A stretch of DNA of 7,043 bases, taken from Candidatus Delongbacteria bacterium. GTDB lineage: Bacteria; CAIWAD01; BS150m-G50. Each line of letters opens with the position of its first letter. Position 1 is the stretch's first letter. Below are positions 1 through 5,675 of the stretch, one piece after another. The notes under the pieces were generated by a model. It was given only the letters and a program-made list of their open reading frames with translations, ran no database searches and was not told the origin of the DNA. The stretch is from positions 1-7,043 of the forward strand of contig JADHUQ010000126.1 of NCBI GenBank assembly GCA_016784425.1. The letters are read 5' to 3'. The position numbers and the translations under genes were made by a program.

Positions 1-851
1 TGTTGTATTATTACCAGTTGCAGCGAACTACCTGTGATATCAAAAACAGTATCACTACCCGCCAGGTTCAGAGTTTGATGCAAACCAAGCTCCGGAAAGT
101 CCAGCGTCAAACTGGCTCCGGTCATGGTCTCGCTCCACTGCTCCACAGCTTCCTGCCATTGAGTAGTGCTCTGAGGAGGGAGTGCCTGGAGCTGCAGATT
201 GTTACCGAAAGTCAACCTGGCGAGTCTTTCATCACCTGTGAGGAGCCAGTGGTTCAAATCAAAATCGCTACCGGACAGTCGCAGTTTATAGGCGGATGTA
301 CCATTCTCAGCAGCTCGTACGGTATCGCGCACTGCCGCCGCTGCCAGGTACTGATGCAGTTGAACAGTGCCACCGTCGCTGAATTGTATTTCCTCACGCA
401 GCTGAAGATCACCCTGTCCATTACCCAACCGTACAGGAATGCTCTCTAACAGTTCCCCACCCCGACTCAGTGACAGAGCAAATCCCTCAGCCGGCAAGCG
501 GTCACTGGTTTCTCCTTCGACCAGCCGCAGCCTGCCCTCGTAACCGACATGCCTGGTTACAAGGGCACCGAAAGCGATCAGCAGGATAGAAAAATGGGTG
601 ACGATAACACCCAGGTGATGCAGACGGTAGGGACGCAATCTCCAGGTGGCCAGAGTCAGACTGGCAATAAACAACCAGATCAGAAGATCGAACCAACGGG
701 ATTGATAAACTTTCATCTGGACCGCCTGCGCGCCGGCACCAGCTTCATAGCCTGTAGCCAGAGCCAGCACTACCGCCATCAATGTCAGCATGAAAATCCC
801 AAATCCCAGTGAGGAGACAAAGCGGTAAATAACCTTGATAAAATTCAGCAT
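1..851 (-). CDS. resB: ResB-like cytochrome c biogenesis protein, 5' part (cut by window edge)
   Basis: The ATG at 851 opens a frame that stays open for 283 codons to the window edge, so the C-terminus is missing. An AGAGGA ribosome binding site sits a few bases upstream. Three hydrophobic helices are visible at about residues 9-33, 53-70 and 79-99. The third carries the motif GVIVTHFSILLIAFGALVT (His86) and is followed by GYEG and a VEGE signature, then a long predicted periplasmic domain. This layout matches ResB/Ccs1, which acts with CcsA/ResC in System II cytochrome c maturation to move haem across the membrane and attach it to apocytochromes. A fourth helix and a ccsA partner would be expected beyond the left edge; neither can be seen. 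The gene lies 104 nt downstream of tRNA-Asp, past a terminator, and I see no convincing promoter of its own. The family call rests on the helix and motif pattern only. Confidence 0.8.
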   Translation of the reverse strand, partial: MLNFIKVIYRFVSSLGFGIFMLTLMAVVLALATGYEAGAGAQAVQMKVYQSRWFDLLIWLFIASLTLATWRLRPYRLHHLGVIVTHFSILLIAFGALVTRHVGYEGRLRLVEGETSDRLPAEGFALSLSRGGELLESIPVRLGNGQGDLQLREEIQFSDGGTVQLHQYLAAAAVRDTVRAAENGTSAYKLRLSGSDFDLNHWLLTGDERLARLTFGNNLQLQALPPQSTTQWQEAVEQWSETMTGASLTLDFPELGLHQTLNLAGSDTVFDITGSSLQLVIIQ

Positions 852-887
852 CTTATTCCTCTCATCCTGCCAATAACGGTAGTTCCA

Positions 888-905
888 AGTCAACGCCGGT
901 TGACT
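888..905. repeat. 7-bp perfect inverted repeat upstream of the ResB-like gene
   Basis: AGTCAAC and GTTGACT flank a 4-bp centre (GCCG), giving an 18-bp near-palindrome 37 bp upstream of the ResB-like start codon. Each arm contains a TTGACT hexamer when read outward on one of the strands. It could be an operator for a dimeric regulator or simply a chance palindrome; nothing in the window identifies a regulator. Confidence 0.4.
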
Positions 906-913
906 GATTACTG

Positions 914-949
914 AAAAGCCCTACCCCGCAGGAACGGGACAGGGCTTTT
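914..949 (-). terminator. Bidirectional intrinsic terminator after the tRNA pair
   Basis: AAAAGCCCT (914-922) pairs perfectly with AGGGCTTTT (941-949). Inside, CCCG (925-928) pairs with CGGG (935-938) across a 2x2 internal loop, leaving a six-base apical loop. Read on the minus strand, the GC-rich stem ends in TTTT five bases after the end of tRNA-Asp. On the plus strand it ends in TTTTT. It should end the tRNA transcript and could also stop transcription coming the other way. Confidence 0.85.
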
Positions 950-954
950 TCAAA

Positions 955-1029
955 CGGTCCGGACGAGACTCGAACTCGCAACTTCCAGCGTGACAGGCTG
1001 GCGCTCTAACCAAATTGAACTACCGGACC
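955..1029 (-). tRNA. tRNA-Asp (anticodon GUC)
   Basis: A complete cloverleaf of 75 nt including the discriminator base. The acceptor stem GGTCCGG/CCGGACC is fully paired. The D-arm stem is GTTC/GAGC, the anticodon stem CCAGC/GCTGG encloses loop CTGTCAC with anticodon GTC, and the T-arm has loop TTCGAGT with one G-U pair at 49:65. The discriminator is G73, the known aspartate identity base. The 3' CCA is not encoded (the gene is followed by TTT), so a CCA-adding enzyme must complete it. It lies 20 nt downstream of tRNA-Val, in the same transcript, and just before a terminator. Confidence 0.98.
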
Positions 1030-1049
1030 ATATATCAACAATAAAACCA

Positions 1050-1124
1050 TGGGCGATAGGGGACTCGAACCTCTGACCCCCTGCTTGTAAGGCAGGTGCT
1101 CTAACCAAACTGAGCTAATCGCCC
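1050..1124 (-). tRNA. tRNA-Val (anticodon UAC)
   Basis: A complete cloverleaf of 75 nt including discriminator A73. The acceptor stem is GGGCGAT/ATCGCCC, the D-arm stem GCTC/GAGC, and the anticodon stem CCTGC/GCAGG encloses loop CTTACAA with anticodon TAC. The T-stem AGAGG/CCCCT has an A-C mismatch at 51:63, which is unusual. CCA is not encoded (TGG follows A73). The first 10 nt also encode the end of the upstream small membrane protein: bases T8-A9-G10 form its stop codon. It is probably transcribed together with that gene and with tRNA-Asp. Confidence 0.97.
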
Positions 1125-1339
1125 TTCCTGGTGCGCCACATGATTGCCAGCGGAAAAACGATGACGAAATCAAAGAAGAGCAGCATGGGCCCTGCCGTCA
1201 GTGAAGCAAATCCATCATGCGGAGAAATCTGCAGAAGAAAAAGCCCTGCGAACAACAGCAGAACTCCCAACAGAAACAACGCATAGTTTATAACCGCCAG
1301 ATCAGATTGCCAGCGGGTTTGTTCACTTAAAATTTTCAT
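1115..1339 (-). CDS. Small two-helix membrane protein overlapping tRNA-Val
   Basis: A 74-residue protein of unrecognised family. Helix 1 spans about residues 14-37 and helix 2 about 44-67, joined by a short loop (ISPHDGFASLT), with a basic tail (WRTRKGD). Coding quality looks genuine: two well-formed hydrophobic segments, charged ends, and codons like those of its neighbours. I chose the ATG at 1339; an in-frame TTG at 1375 exists, but it is the first triplet of the -35 box and cannot be in the transcript. The -10 box ends only 7 nt before this ATG and there is no ribosome binding site, so the mRNA is probably leaderless. The reading frame runs 10 nt into tRNA-Val and stops at tRNA bases 8-10. 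It could instead be an untranslated tRNA leader with a fortuitous ORF, but the hydrophobic pattern argues against that. Confidence 0.65.
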   Translation of the reverse strand: MKILSEQTRWQSDLAVINYALFLLGVLLLFAGLFLLQISPHDGFASLTAGPMLLFFDFVIVFPLAIMWRTRKGD

Positions 1340-1346
1340 GACGCAA

Positions 1347-1375
1347 AGTGTACATCTGGGAATAGGGAATGTCAA
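1347..1375 (-). promoter_or_regulatory. Sigma-70 promoter of the membrane protein/tRNA-Val/tRNA-Asp transcript
   Basis: A perfect -35 box TTGACA (1370-1375), a 17-bp spacer and -10 box TACACT (1347-1352, 4 of 6 consensus) point along the minus strand. The start should fall near 1339-1341, on or next to the ATG of the small membrane protein. The bases between -10 and start (TTGCGTC) are fairly GC-rich, as in stable-RNA promoters under stringent control; that regulation is an inference. Confidence 0.8.
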
Positions 1376-1379
1376 GAGA

Positions 1380-1415
1380 AACCAGCTGTCTGCCTGCTAA
1401 AAGCGGAAGCTGGTT
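1380..1415 (-). terminator. Hairpin over the stop of the 48-residue gene (weak terminator candidate)
   Basis: AACCAGCT (1380-1387) and AGCTGGTT (1408-1415) form a perfect 8-bp stem with a 20-nt loop containing the TAG stop of the small Arg-rich gene. On the minus strand the stem runs into TTTCTCTTGAC, a poor U-tract that leads straight into the next promoter. It may be a weak terminator or an mRNA-stabilising stem separating the two units. Confidence 0.45.
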
Positions 1416-1543
1416 ATCTCCTTGCGGCCACGTCGATCATTCTGGAAGATAACCTTCTTGTTCTGACGGCGATCGTCACCATCGCGCCGGTCAGGGTCAA
1501 TGCGGATAATCAAGCGGCGTTCGTAACCAGATCGTCTGTCCAT
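1397..1543 (-). CDS. 48-residue Arg/Asp-rich small protein with DRR repeats
   Basis: A short gene with very strong expression signals. A perfect AGGAGG (1548-1553) sits 4 nt before the ATG, and a near-consensus promoter lies just upstream. The product starts MDRRSGYERR and ends EITSFRF. It holds five acidic-Arg-Arg triplets (residues 2-4, 8-10, 18-20, 24-26, 36-38). Two copies of a similar block are visible: DRR, a basic pair, a short hydrophobic strand (LIIRI or KVIFQ), then an Asp/Asn step into DRR again (residues 2-20 and 24-38). It is highly basic, with no signal peptide, membrane helix or cysteine, so it is likely cytoplasmic. I do not recognise the family. Nucleic acid or nucleotide binding is possible from composition alone but unproven. 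It sits alone between the Bat operon and the tRNA unit. Confidence 0.75.
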   Translation of the reverse strand: MDRRSGYERRLIIRIDPDRRDGDDRRQNKKVIFQNDRRGRKEITSFRF

Positions 1544-1580
1544 GCGTCCTCCTGCAGTACCCCATTACCTGTGCTGTATC

Positions 1581-1609
1581 AATATATACGCCGCTCCCTT
1601 TCCTGTCAA
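1581..1609 (-). promoter_or_regulatory. Near-consensus sigma-70 promoter of the 48-residue gene
   Basis: -35 box TTGACA (1604-1609, perfect), a 17-bp spacer, and -10 box TATATT (1581-1586, 5 of 6 consensus), on the minus strand. The start should be near 1575, giving a leader of about 30 nt with an AGGAGG. This is one of the two strongest promoter-like sequences in the window and suggests high basal expression. Confidence 0.85.
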
Positions 1610-1688
1610 TAGCCGGGAAGGATAACTTCGAGAAAGATGACTTACGTGATACATTATCGTGAGCGATATTGGGAAGTCGGTGGTCCCT

Positions 1689-2186
1689 TTATTCCGCAGG
1701 AGTGGTCAGAATAAGGCTTTGCACAATCCAGGCTCTGGGATATCCAAGCGCGCGAGAGCGCTGTAGCAGCCTACCGGCTGACTTTCGATCGGGACAGTTA
1801 CCTACACGGATGCGATATAACGGCGGATCATATTCATAGTATACTCCTGCACTGCCAAAAAGCAGCAATGCGCGCTGCTGGATCTCCTGGGCCTCAATCA
1901 GGTCCCGAGTAGCGACAAGTTGCACCCGGTAACCGAAAACCAGCGAATCCTGACGGCTGCTGAGATCCTCCAGGTTTGCTTCGAGTTCATGCAGGTAATC
2001 GGATTCATCAATTTCCCAGGTTGGCTCAGTGAGCAGTGTGGGATCTATCAATTCGTCATAATCGAGTGTTTCAGCCTGCCATTCTGCCGTAGATTCAGTC
2101 TGCACTGGACGCTTGACCGCCGGTGTGACACATCCATTCAGGAGTAGTAGAAGCAGCAATATCAACCAGACTATTAAGGGGCGCAT
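1689..2186 (-). CDS. SPOR-domain lipoprotein
   Basis: A 165-residue protein. I chose the ATG at 2186 because GGAG stands 6 nt upstream; an in-frame TTG at 2198 is less likely. The N-terminus is a lipoprotein signal: a short basic start, a run of leucines and the lipobox LNGC (Cys19), with Val at the next position, which suggests outer-membrane sorting. Residues about 20-80 are acidic and probably flexible. Residues about 86-160 form a SPOR domain, with YRVQLVATRD at its first strand, a helix, then LYRIRVGNC and a final AWIV strand. SPOR domains bind glycan strands stripped of stem peptides, as found at division septa. The gene begins 15 nt after batE, so it is probably the last gene of the Bat operon. 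It is too short to be a typical RlpA or DedD, and its exact role is unknown. Confidence 0.88.
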   Translation of the reverse strand: MRPLIVWLILLLLLLLNGCVTPAVKRPVQTESTAEWQAETLDYDELIDPTLLTEPTWEIDESDYLHELEANLEDLSSRQDSLVFGYRVQLVATRDLIEAQEIQQRALLLFGSAGVYYEYDPPLYRIRVGNCPDRKSAGRLLQRSRALGYPRAWIVQSLILTTPAE

Positions 2187-2201
2187 GGATGGCTCCAAAT
2201 C

Positions 2202-2948
2202 TCAGATCGTTGTGATAGAGGACTGGGGTAGCCAGCCCCCCTGGCCATTGGGCAGGCGGATACGACGCCACTCCCTTGTTGCCTCCCGCAACAGCACCTG
2301 GCTGCCACTGTGCAGATCAAACAGCTCTGCCGCCAGGCTGTCCGGTGCGGAGCGGACGGTGACTTTCTGTACCATTACTACGGCGCGATGGTCATTGGCA
2401 TCACGATACAAACGTGTTCCAAAAAATGCACCAGCAATCAGCAACATACTGACCAGATAGGGGGTAAGGCGTCGCAATAGCAGTGTATTGCGCCACAACC
2501 TCCACCCCAGCGTTATTGCGAGCAGCCAGCTGATAACCAGCATCAATAGTCCCCACCCGGAGGGTGTCAGCAGGTCGAGTAGAAGATCTAACCAGCGCCA
2601 GAGAGGCAACTGGGCGTCGGGTGGAAGCGGATCGGCCAGTAAGCCGGCCGCCAGATCCAGGTTACGCAGCAGATCCGGGTCGTGGGGCAGCAGTTTACGG
2701 GCCCGTTCCCAGTAGAGAATCGCCAGCGCTACGTTTTCCTGACGAAAAGCACAGTTTCCCAGATTGTAATACAGCTCCCCCGATACCAGGCCCTGCTCCA
2801 GTACAGCCTCGAAAGCATTCCCGGCCGCCAGATAGTCCCCTTCACTGTAAGCGGTCACTCCGGTATGGAAATCCTCCGCCGGCCCTGCCACAATGGTTGT
2901 ACCGCAAAAAGCCAACAGCCCGATTAAGAACAGTATTGACCTGCTCAC
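2202..2948 (-). CDS. batE: BatE: TPR and SH3-like membrane protein
   Basis: A 248-residue protein with a signal sequence (about residues 1-21, ending TTIVAG). A TPR-like region follows (about 24-92), with repeats centred on GDYLAAGNAFEAVLEQG and ELYYNLGNCAF. Two membrane helices lie at about 131-150 and 160-178, and a C-terminal bacterial SH3-like domain at about 189-246 (VTVRSAPDS near its start, WRRIRLPNGQGGWLP near its end). This is the BatE architecture. The TPRs face the periplasm and the SH3-like domain could bind peptidoglycan or a peptide partner. The start is GTG at 2948, overlapping the batD stop as GTGA, so translation is probably coupled. Bat proteins were named for aerotolerance in Bacteroides; their biochemical role is not settled. 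Confidence 0.88.
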   Translation of the reverse strand: MSRSILFLIGLLAFCGTTIVAGPAEDFHTGVTAYSEGDYLAAGNAFEAVLEQGLVSGELYYNLGNCAFRQENVALAILYWERARKLLPHDPDLLRNLDLAAGLLADPLPPDAQLPLWRWLDLLLDLLTPSGWGLLMLVISWLLAITLGWRLWRNTLLLRRLTPYLVSMLLIAGAFFGTRLYRDANDHRAVVMVQKVTVRSAPDSLAAELFDLHSGSQVLLREATREWRRIRLPNGQGGWLPQSSITTI

Positions 2949-4711
2949 AGCAAACGCTCCAGTCTGTCGAGGATTGTTTCGCTGCGGGGAATAATATCGG
3001 TTGCCTCCGGCAGCTCTTTCGATGCAGCAAACCTGGCATAATCACATTGCTGGCGTAATAATGCCATTTCATCGATAACAGCAGCGTCAACACCCTGATC
3101 GCGAAGTTGCTGTAACTCTTCCTCCCAGACCAGTCCGGCTGCTGCTAAACCCCGCTTGTCCGCCAGATAATTGACCAATGTCTGTGTGACCTGAGCGTAA
3201 TAATCACCCTCCTCCTTTTGACGAAGAGAGTGTTGGGCCTTTTTTAACAAACGGTTGGCATTGCTCCTGGCCTGACGAAACCGGTGCATATCACGGTTGC
3301 GCTTTTGGGAATCCTGGTAGCGACGTCTTCCCCAGGCGGCCAGCGGCAGAAGCCAGGGAGTCAGCAGCAGGAGGATAAAAAACCCGCTTCCGAGAAAGCT
3401 GCTATGGAGCCGCTTGAAATCGGGTGTGGCAGTATGAATATATTCTATATCGACACCGTAAGTCTGTATCGGTTCACCGGAACGGAGAATGGCACCACCA
3501 CCCGGATAATAATCGTCACTACGCTCAACCTGCAGATTGATCTCCTGCGACTCCAGCGAAACATAATCACCTGTGGCCGGATTGAAGTAGGAGAAGTGCA
3601 GCGGCTTTATCTGCTGCTCACCGGGATGTCGCGGTACCAGCAGATACTTGAAACGCTTGAAGCCGCTGATGAGATCGCGGCGGTTGATATCAGATTCAAC
3701 CTCTGGCGGGTAGGCTTCAATGTCATGCGGGAGCTGCAGTTGAAACTCCGGAATCATTTTGATGTTACCCCGCCCCTTGACGGTAGCAGTGAAGGTGAGC
3801 GGCTCATTGGTTACCAGGCTGGTGCGATCGATCTGGGTCTGCAGTGTAAAACTGCCCACCATACCGCTGAAATCTGCCGGGGCGGGTTCCGGTAGTGGTT
3901 TTATATCCAGCCTGATTGCTTTTGTGACAAGTCTTTGTTGCTCAATGAAGTTTTCCATCATACCGCTGGAAAAAAACTGGTCGAAAATATCACCCCTCCG
4001 CTGGCTGCGACGTCTTTTAACCACATCAAAGGAGGTGGCGGAGGAGGGGATTTCCAGATCCCCGGTCACAGTGGGGAAAAGCGCCAGTTTCTGGATCACC
4101 GCTACATTATACTGGATACCGTCGATAGTCTCCTGGTAGATTGCCGGTTGACGTGGAAGCGGGAACTCTTCGACTATAAAGCCAGCTGTACGCTGCAATC
4201 CCTCCGGTTGGTAGTTCTGGACATTAACACGGAAGTAAACCCTCAACTGGTAAATAATCTGCTCACCCTGGTAGGGGGTCAGATTGCTTACTGTCGCACG
4301 CAGGAAAATTTCGGATGGCTCTTGACCTTTCTCACCGGCCCTATCGGAAACCACAACCCACAAAGTCTGTGTAGCATAAGGTGTTCCCCCCAGCCGGATC
4401 TGTGCCGGCTGTATCGCCAGTTTACCCTCCCGTTGCGGTGCCAGCACAAAACTCCAACTGCGGTTTTGTGATACGGTACCGTTGATGATGCTGGTGGATT
4501 GGCTGGAATTGGGACCACTGACAATCTTGAAACCGGTGAAGTCAGGGAATTGAGGATCTCCTCCTGGTTTCTTATCACCGGTAAGGAGAAACTCCACTTC
4601 ATAGTAGTCACCCAGGCGAGCAGTTGCTTCCCCCCTGGCGGTGAATTGAGCAGCATGCAGCGGTAACTGCGACGCGAGCAGCAGGAGCATCACAGCAGTT
4701 ATCCGTTTCAC
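2945..4711 (-). CDS. batD: BatD: large periplasmic oxygen-tolerance protein
   Basis: 588 residues, a normal length for BatD. Signal peptide residues 1-20 (ending LPLHA), then a long beta-rich periplasmic part to about 435 built from Ig-like modules. Conserved-looking BatD segments include the FRVNVQNYQPEGL stretch (about 160-172) and YLLVPRHPGEQQIKPL (about 356-371). One membrane helix lies at about 441-461, followed by a basic cytoplasmic tail of about 125 residues that looks mostly helical. An RRRSQRR patch sits at about 233-239. The start codon is GTG at 4711, overlapping the batC stop as GTGA, and its stop overlaps batE in the same way. BatD is thought to be the central ectodomain of the Bat complex; its ligand is unknown. 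Confidence 0.92.
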   Translation of the reverse strand: MKRITAVMLLLLASQLPLHAAQFTARGEATARLGDYYEVEFLLTGDKKPGGDPQFPDFTGFKIVSGPNSSQSTSIINGTVSQNRSWSFVLAPQREGKLAIQPAQIRLGGTPYATQTLWVVVSDRAGEKGQEPSEIFLRATVSNLTPYQGEQIIYQLRVYFRVNVQNYQPEGLQRTAGFIVEEFPLPRQPAIYQETIDGIQYNVAVIQKLALFPTVTGDLEIPSSATSFDVVKRRRSQRRGDIFDQFFSSGMMENFIEQQRLVTKAIRLDIKPLPEPAPADFSGMVGSFTLQTQIDRTSLVTNEPLTFTATVKGRGNIKMIPEFQLQLPHDIEAYPPEVESDINRRDLISGFKRFKYLLVPRHPGEQQIKPLHFSYFNPATGDYVSLESQEINLQVERSDDYYPGGGAILRSGEPIQTYGVDIEYIHTATPDFKRLHSSFLGSGFFILLLLTPWLLPLAAWGRRRYQDSQKRNRDMHRFRQARSNANRLLKKAQHSLRQKEEGDYYAQVTQTLVNYLADKRGLAAAGLVWEEELQQLRDQGVDAAVIDEMALLRQQCDYARFAASKELPEATDIIPRSETILDRLERLL

Positions 4712-5508
4712 CAGTCTTTCTCCACTTTGCGATTAGCCGGCAGCTCCTGCTTCATCAATTCACGCAGAATCTCCTTTTCATCCTGTTCCAATGATTGCAA
4801 CAGCTGTTCCTGCTGGCGGCGAGTTATCTCTTCCTGCTCGAGTTGCTGTTCCCCGGGTGGGGGTTGCTGTTGCTCCTCTTCAGCGGTTTCATCTGGTTGG
4901 GACTGTTGCTGTGACTCCTCGTCCTCGTTCTCAGAGTCCAGTGATTCCTCTTCCTGCTGCCCGGGTGGTTGGTCCTGCTGTTGTTGATCTTCGCCGGTCT
5001 GATCCTGTTGGTCTTGCGATTCCTGCTCCTGTTGCTGTTGCTGCTGGAGTTGCTGCAGGGTCTGTTCCAGGTTGTATTTCACCCGGCGATCGGCTGGATT
5101 GCGTTGCAAGGCGGTGATATAGGCAGCCAGAGCCCCCTCGAGATCGCCGGCGGCAAAACGGGCGTTACCGATATTACAGGCGGCCCGAGCGCCTAACTCA
5201 TGATCTTCGCTGTTGAAAGCTGTACGCCAGGCATTCTCGGCAGCTTCATAATTCTTTAAGCGGTAATGGGTATCGCCCAGGTTGAACTGGGGTAAGGCGG
5301 GATCCTCCCCCTGTTCCAGCGCCTGTACATATGACGCCAGGGCGTTGTTCCAGTCCCCCTGCTCGTAGAAATCGTTGCCGCGATTGATCTCACTCCGATC
5401 GCCGGCGGTAACCATTAAAGGGCATGCCATCAGAATCAGAACAAGCAGCAGCCCGACCTTGTGAGTAGAGCCCTCTCCTGGAGTTGCGGAGCTGTTTTGC
5501 TGCATCAT
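4708..5508 (-). CDS. batC: BatC: TPR protein with Gln/Glu-rich tail
   Basis: 266 residues. The ATG at 5508 has AGGAGG (5514-5519) 5 nt upstream; a second ATG follows directly at 5505. A signal peptide or anchor lies at about 17-35. Three TPR motifs run from about 39 to 141 (NDFYEQGDWNNALASYVQAL, then FNLGDTHYRLKNYEAA, then CNIGNARFAAGDLEGALAAY). Residues about 149-228 are low complexity, dominated by Gln, Glu, Asp and Pro. The C-terminus returns to a helical charged stretch and ends KVEKDW, an ending I associate with BatC. TPRs usually mediate protein-protein contacts, so this is probably the scaffold between the VWA proteins and BatD. It is unusual in standing apart from batB by 310 bp, whereas its downstream neighbour overlaps it. 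Confidence 0.9.
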   Translation of the reverse strand: MMQQNSSATPGEGSTHKVGLLLVLILMACPLMVTAGDRSEINRGNDFYEQGDWNNALASYVQALEQGEDPALPQFNLGDTHYRLKNYEAAENAWRTAFNSEDHELGARAACNIGNARFAAGDLEGALAAYITALQRNPADRRVKYNLEQTLQQLQQQQQQEQESQDQQDQTGEDQQQQDQPPGQQEEESLDSENEDEESQQQSQPDETAEEEQQQPPPGEQQLEQEEITRRQQEQLLQSLEQDEKEILRELMKQELPANRKVEKDW

Positions 5509-5596
5509 TCTTTCCTCCTGCGCCGGGCGGATGTCTCTCTTCTCAAAGCGTCAGGGCTGGTTTGTCGGTGCTGAAAGTGAAAGTTGCCGACATATA

Positions 5597-5671
5597 CCGA
5601 TGCTTCACCTCGTGCTGAAAGCACGCTTTAGTTAATTAATCGCCTTTAAAGCGCGGTCAGCAAAGCATCGG
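5597..5671. repeat. 75-bp structured element in the batB-batC spacer
   Basis: The ends CCGATGCTT (5597-5605) and AAGCATCGG (5663-5671) are a perfect 9-bp inverted repeat. They enclose a perfect 6-bp hairpin, CGTGCT-GAA-AGCACG (5611-5625), and a second 7-bp stem, CGCTTTA/TAAAGCG (5624-5630 and 5647-5653), whose loop holds TTAATTAA. The two inner stems share two bases and would compete slightly. The shape is a closed three-stem element, as in a MITE-like or REP-like repeat or a structured RNA. The flank 5509-5596 holds the batC ribosome binding site, a GTCGG/CCGAC pair (5564-5568, 5587-5591) and a second copy of GTGCTGAAAG (5568-5577, repeated at 5612-5621). Confidence 0.7.
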
Positions 5672-5675
5672 GCCC

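Noticed and set aside
3..449. Open plus-strand frame of 148 codons at the left edge
   Set aside because: It is antisense to the ResB-like gene, whose minus-strand translation has clear helices and family motifs; the plus product has no recognisable domain or start signals.
864..893. Possible ResB promoter, TTGACT with CAGGAT 18 bp away (minus strand)
   Set aside because: The -10 matches only 3 of 6 bases and would place the start within the ribosome binding site of the gene.
1655..1668. TATCG-TGAG-CGATA hairpin after the SPOR gene as operon terminator
   Set aside because: Only 5 bp, AT-rich, and no U-tract follows on the minus strand, so intrinsic termination is not supported.
3284..4471. 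Several plus-strand frames of 120-200 codons opposite batD
   Set aside because: Shadows of the well-supported batD gene; none shows a ribosome binding site or domain pattern, and they overlap one another.
4727..5196. Plus-strand Ser/Cys-rich and Leu/Val-rich frames opposite batC
   Set aside because: Their odd composition is the antisense reading of the Gln/Glu codon runs of batC.
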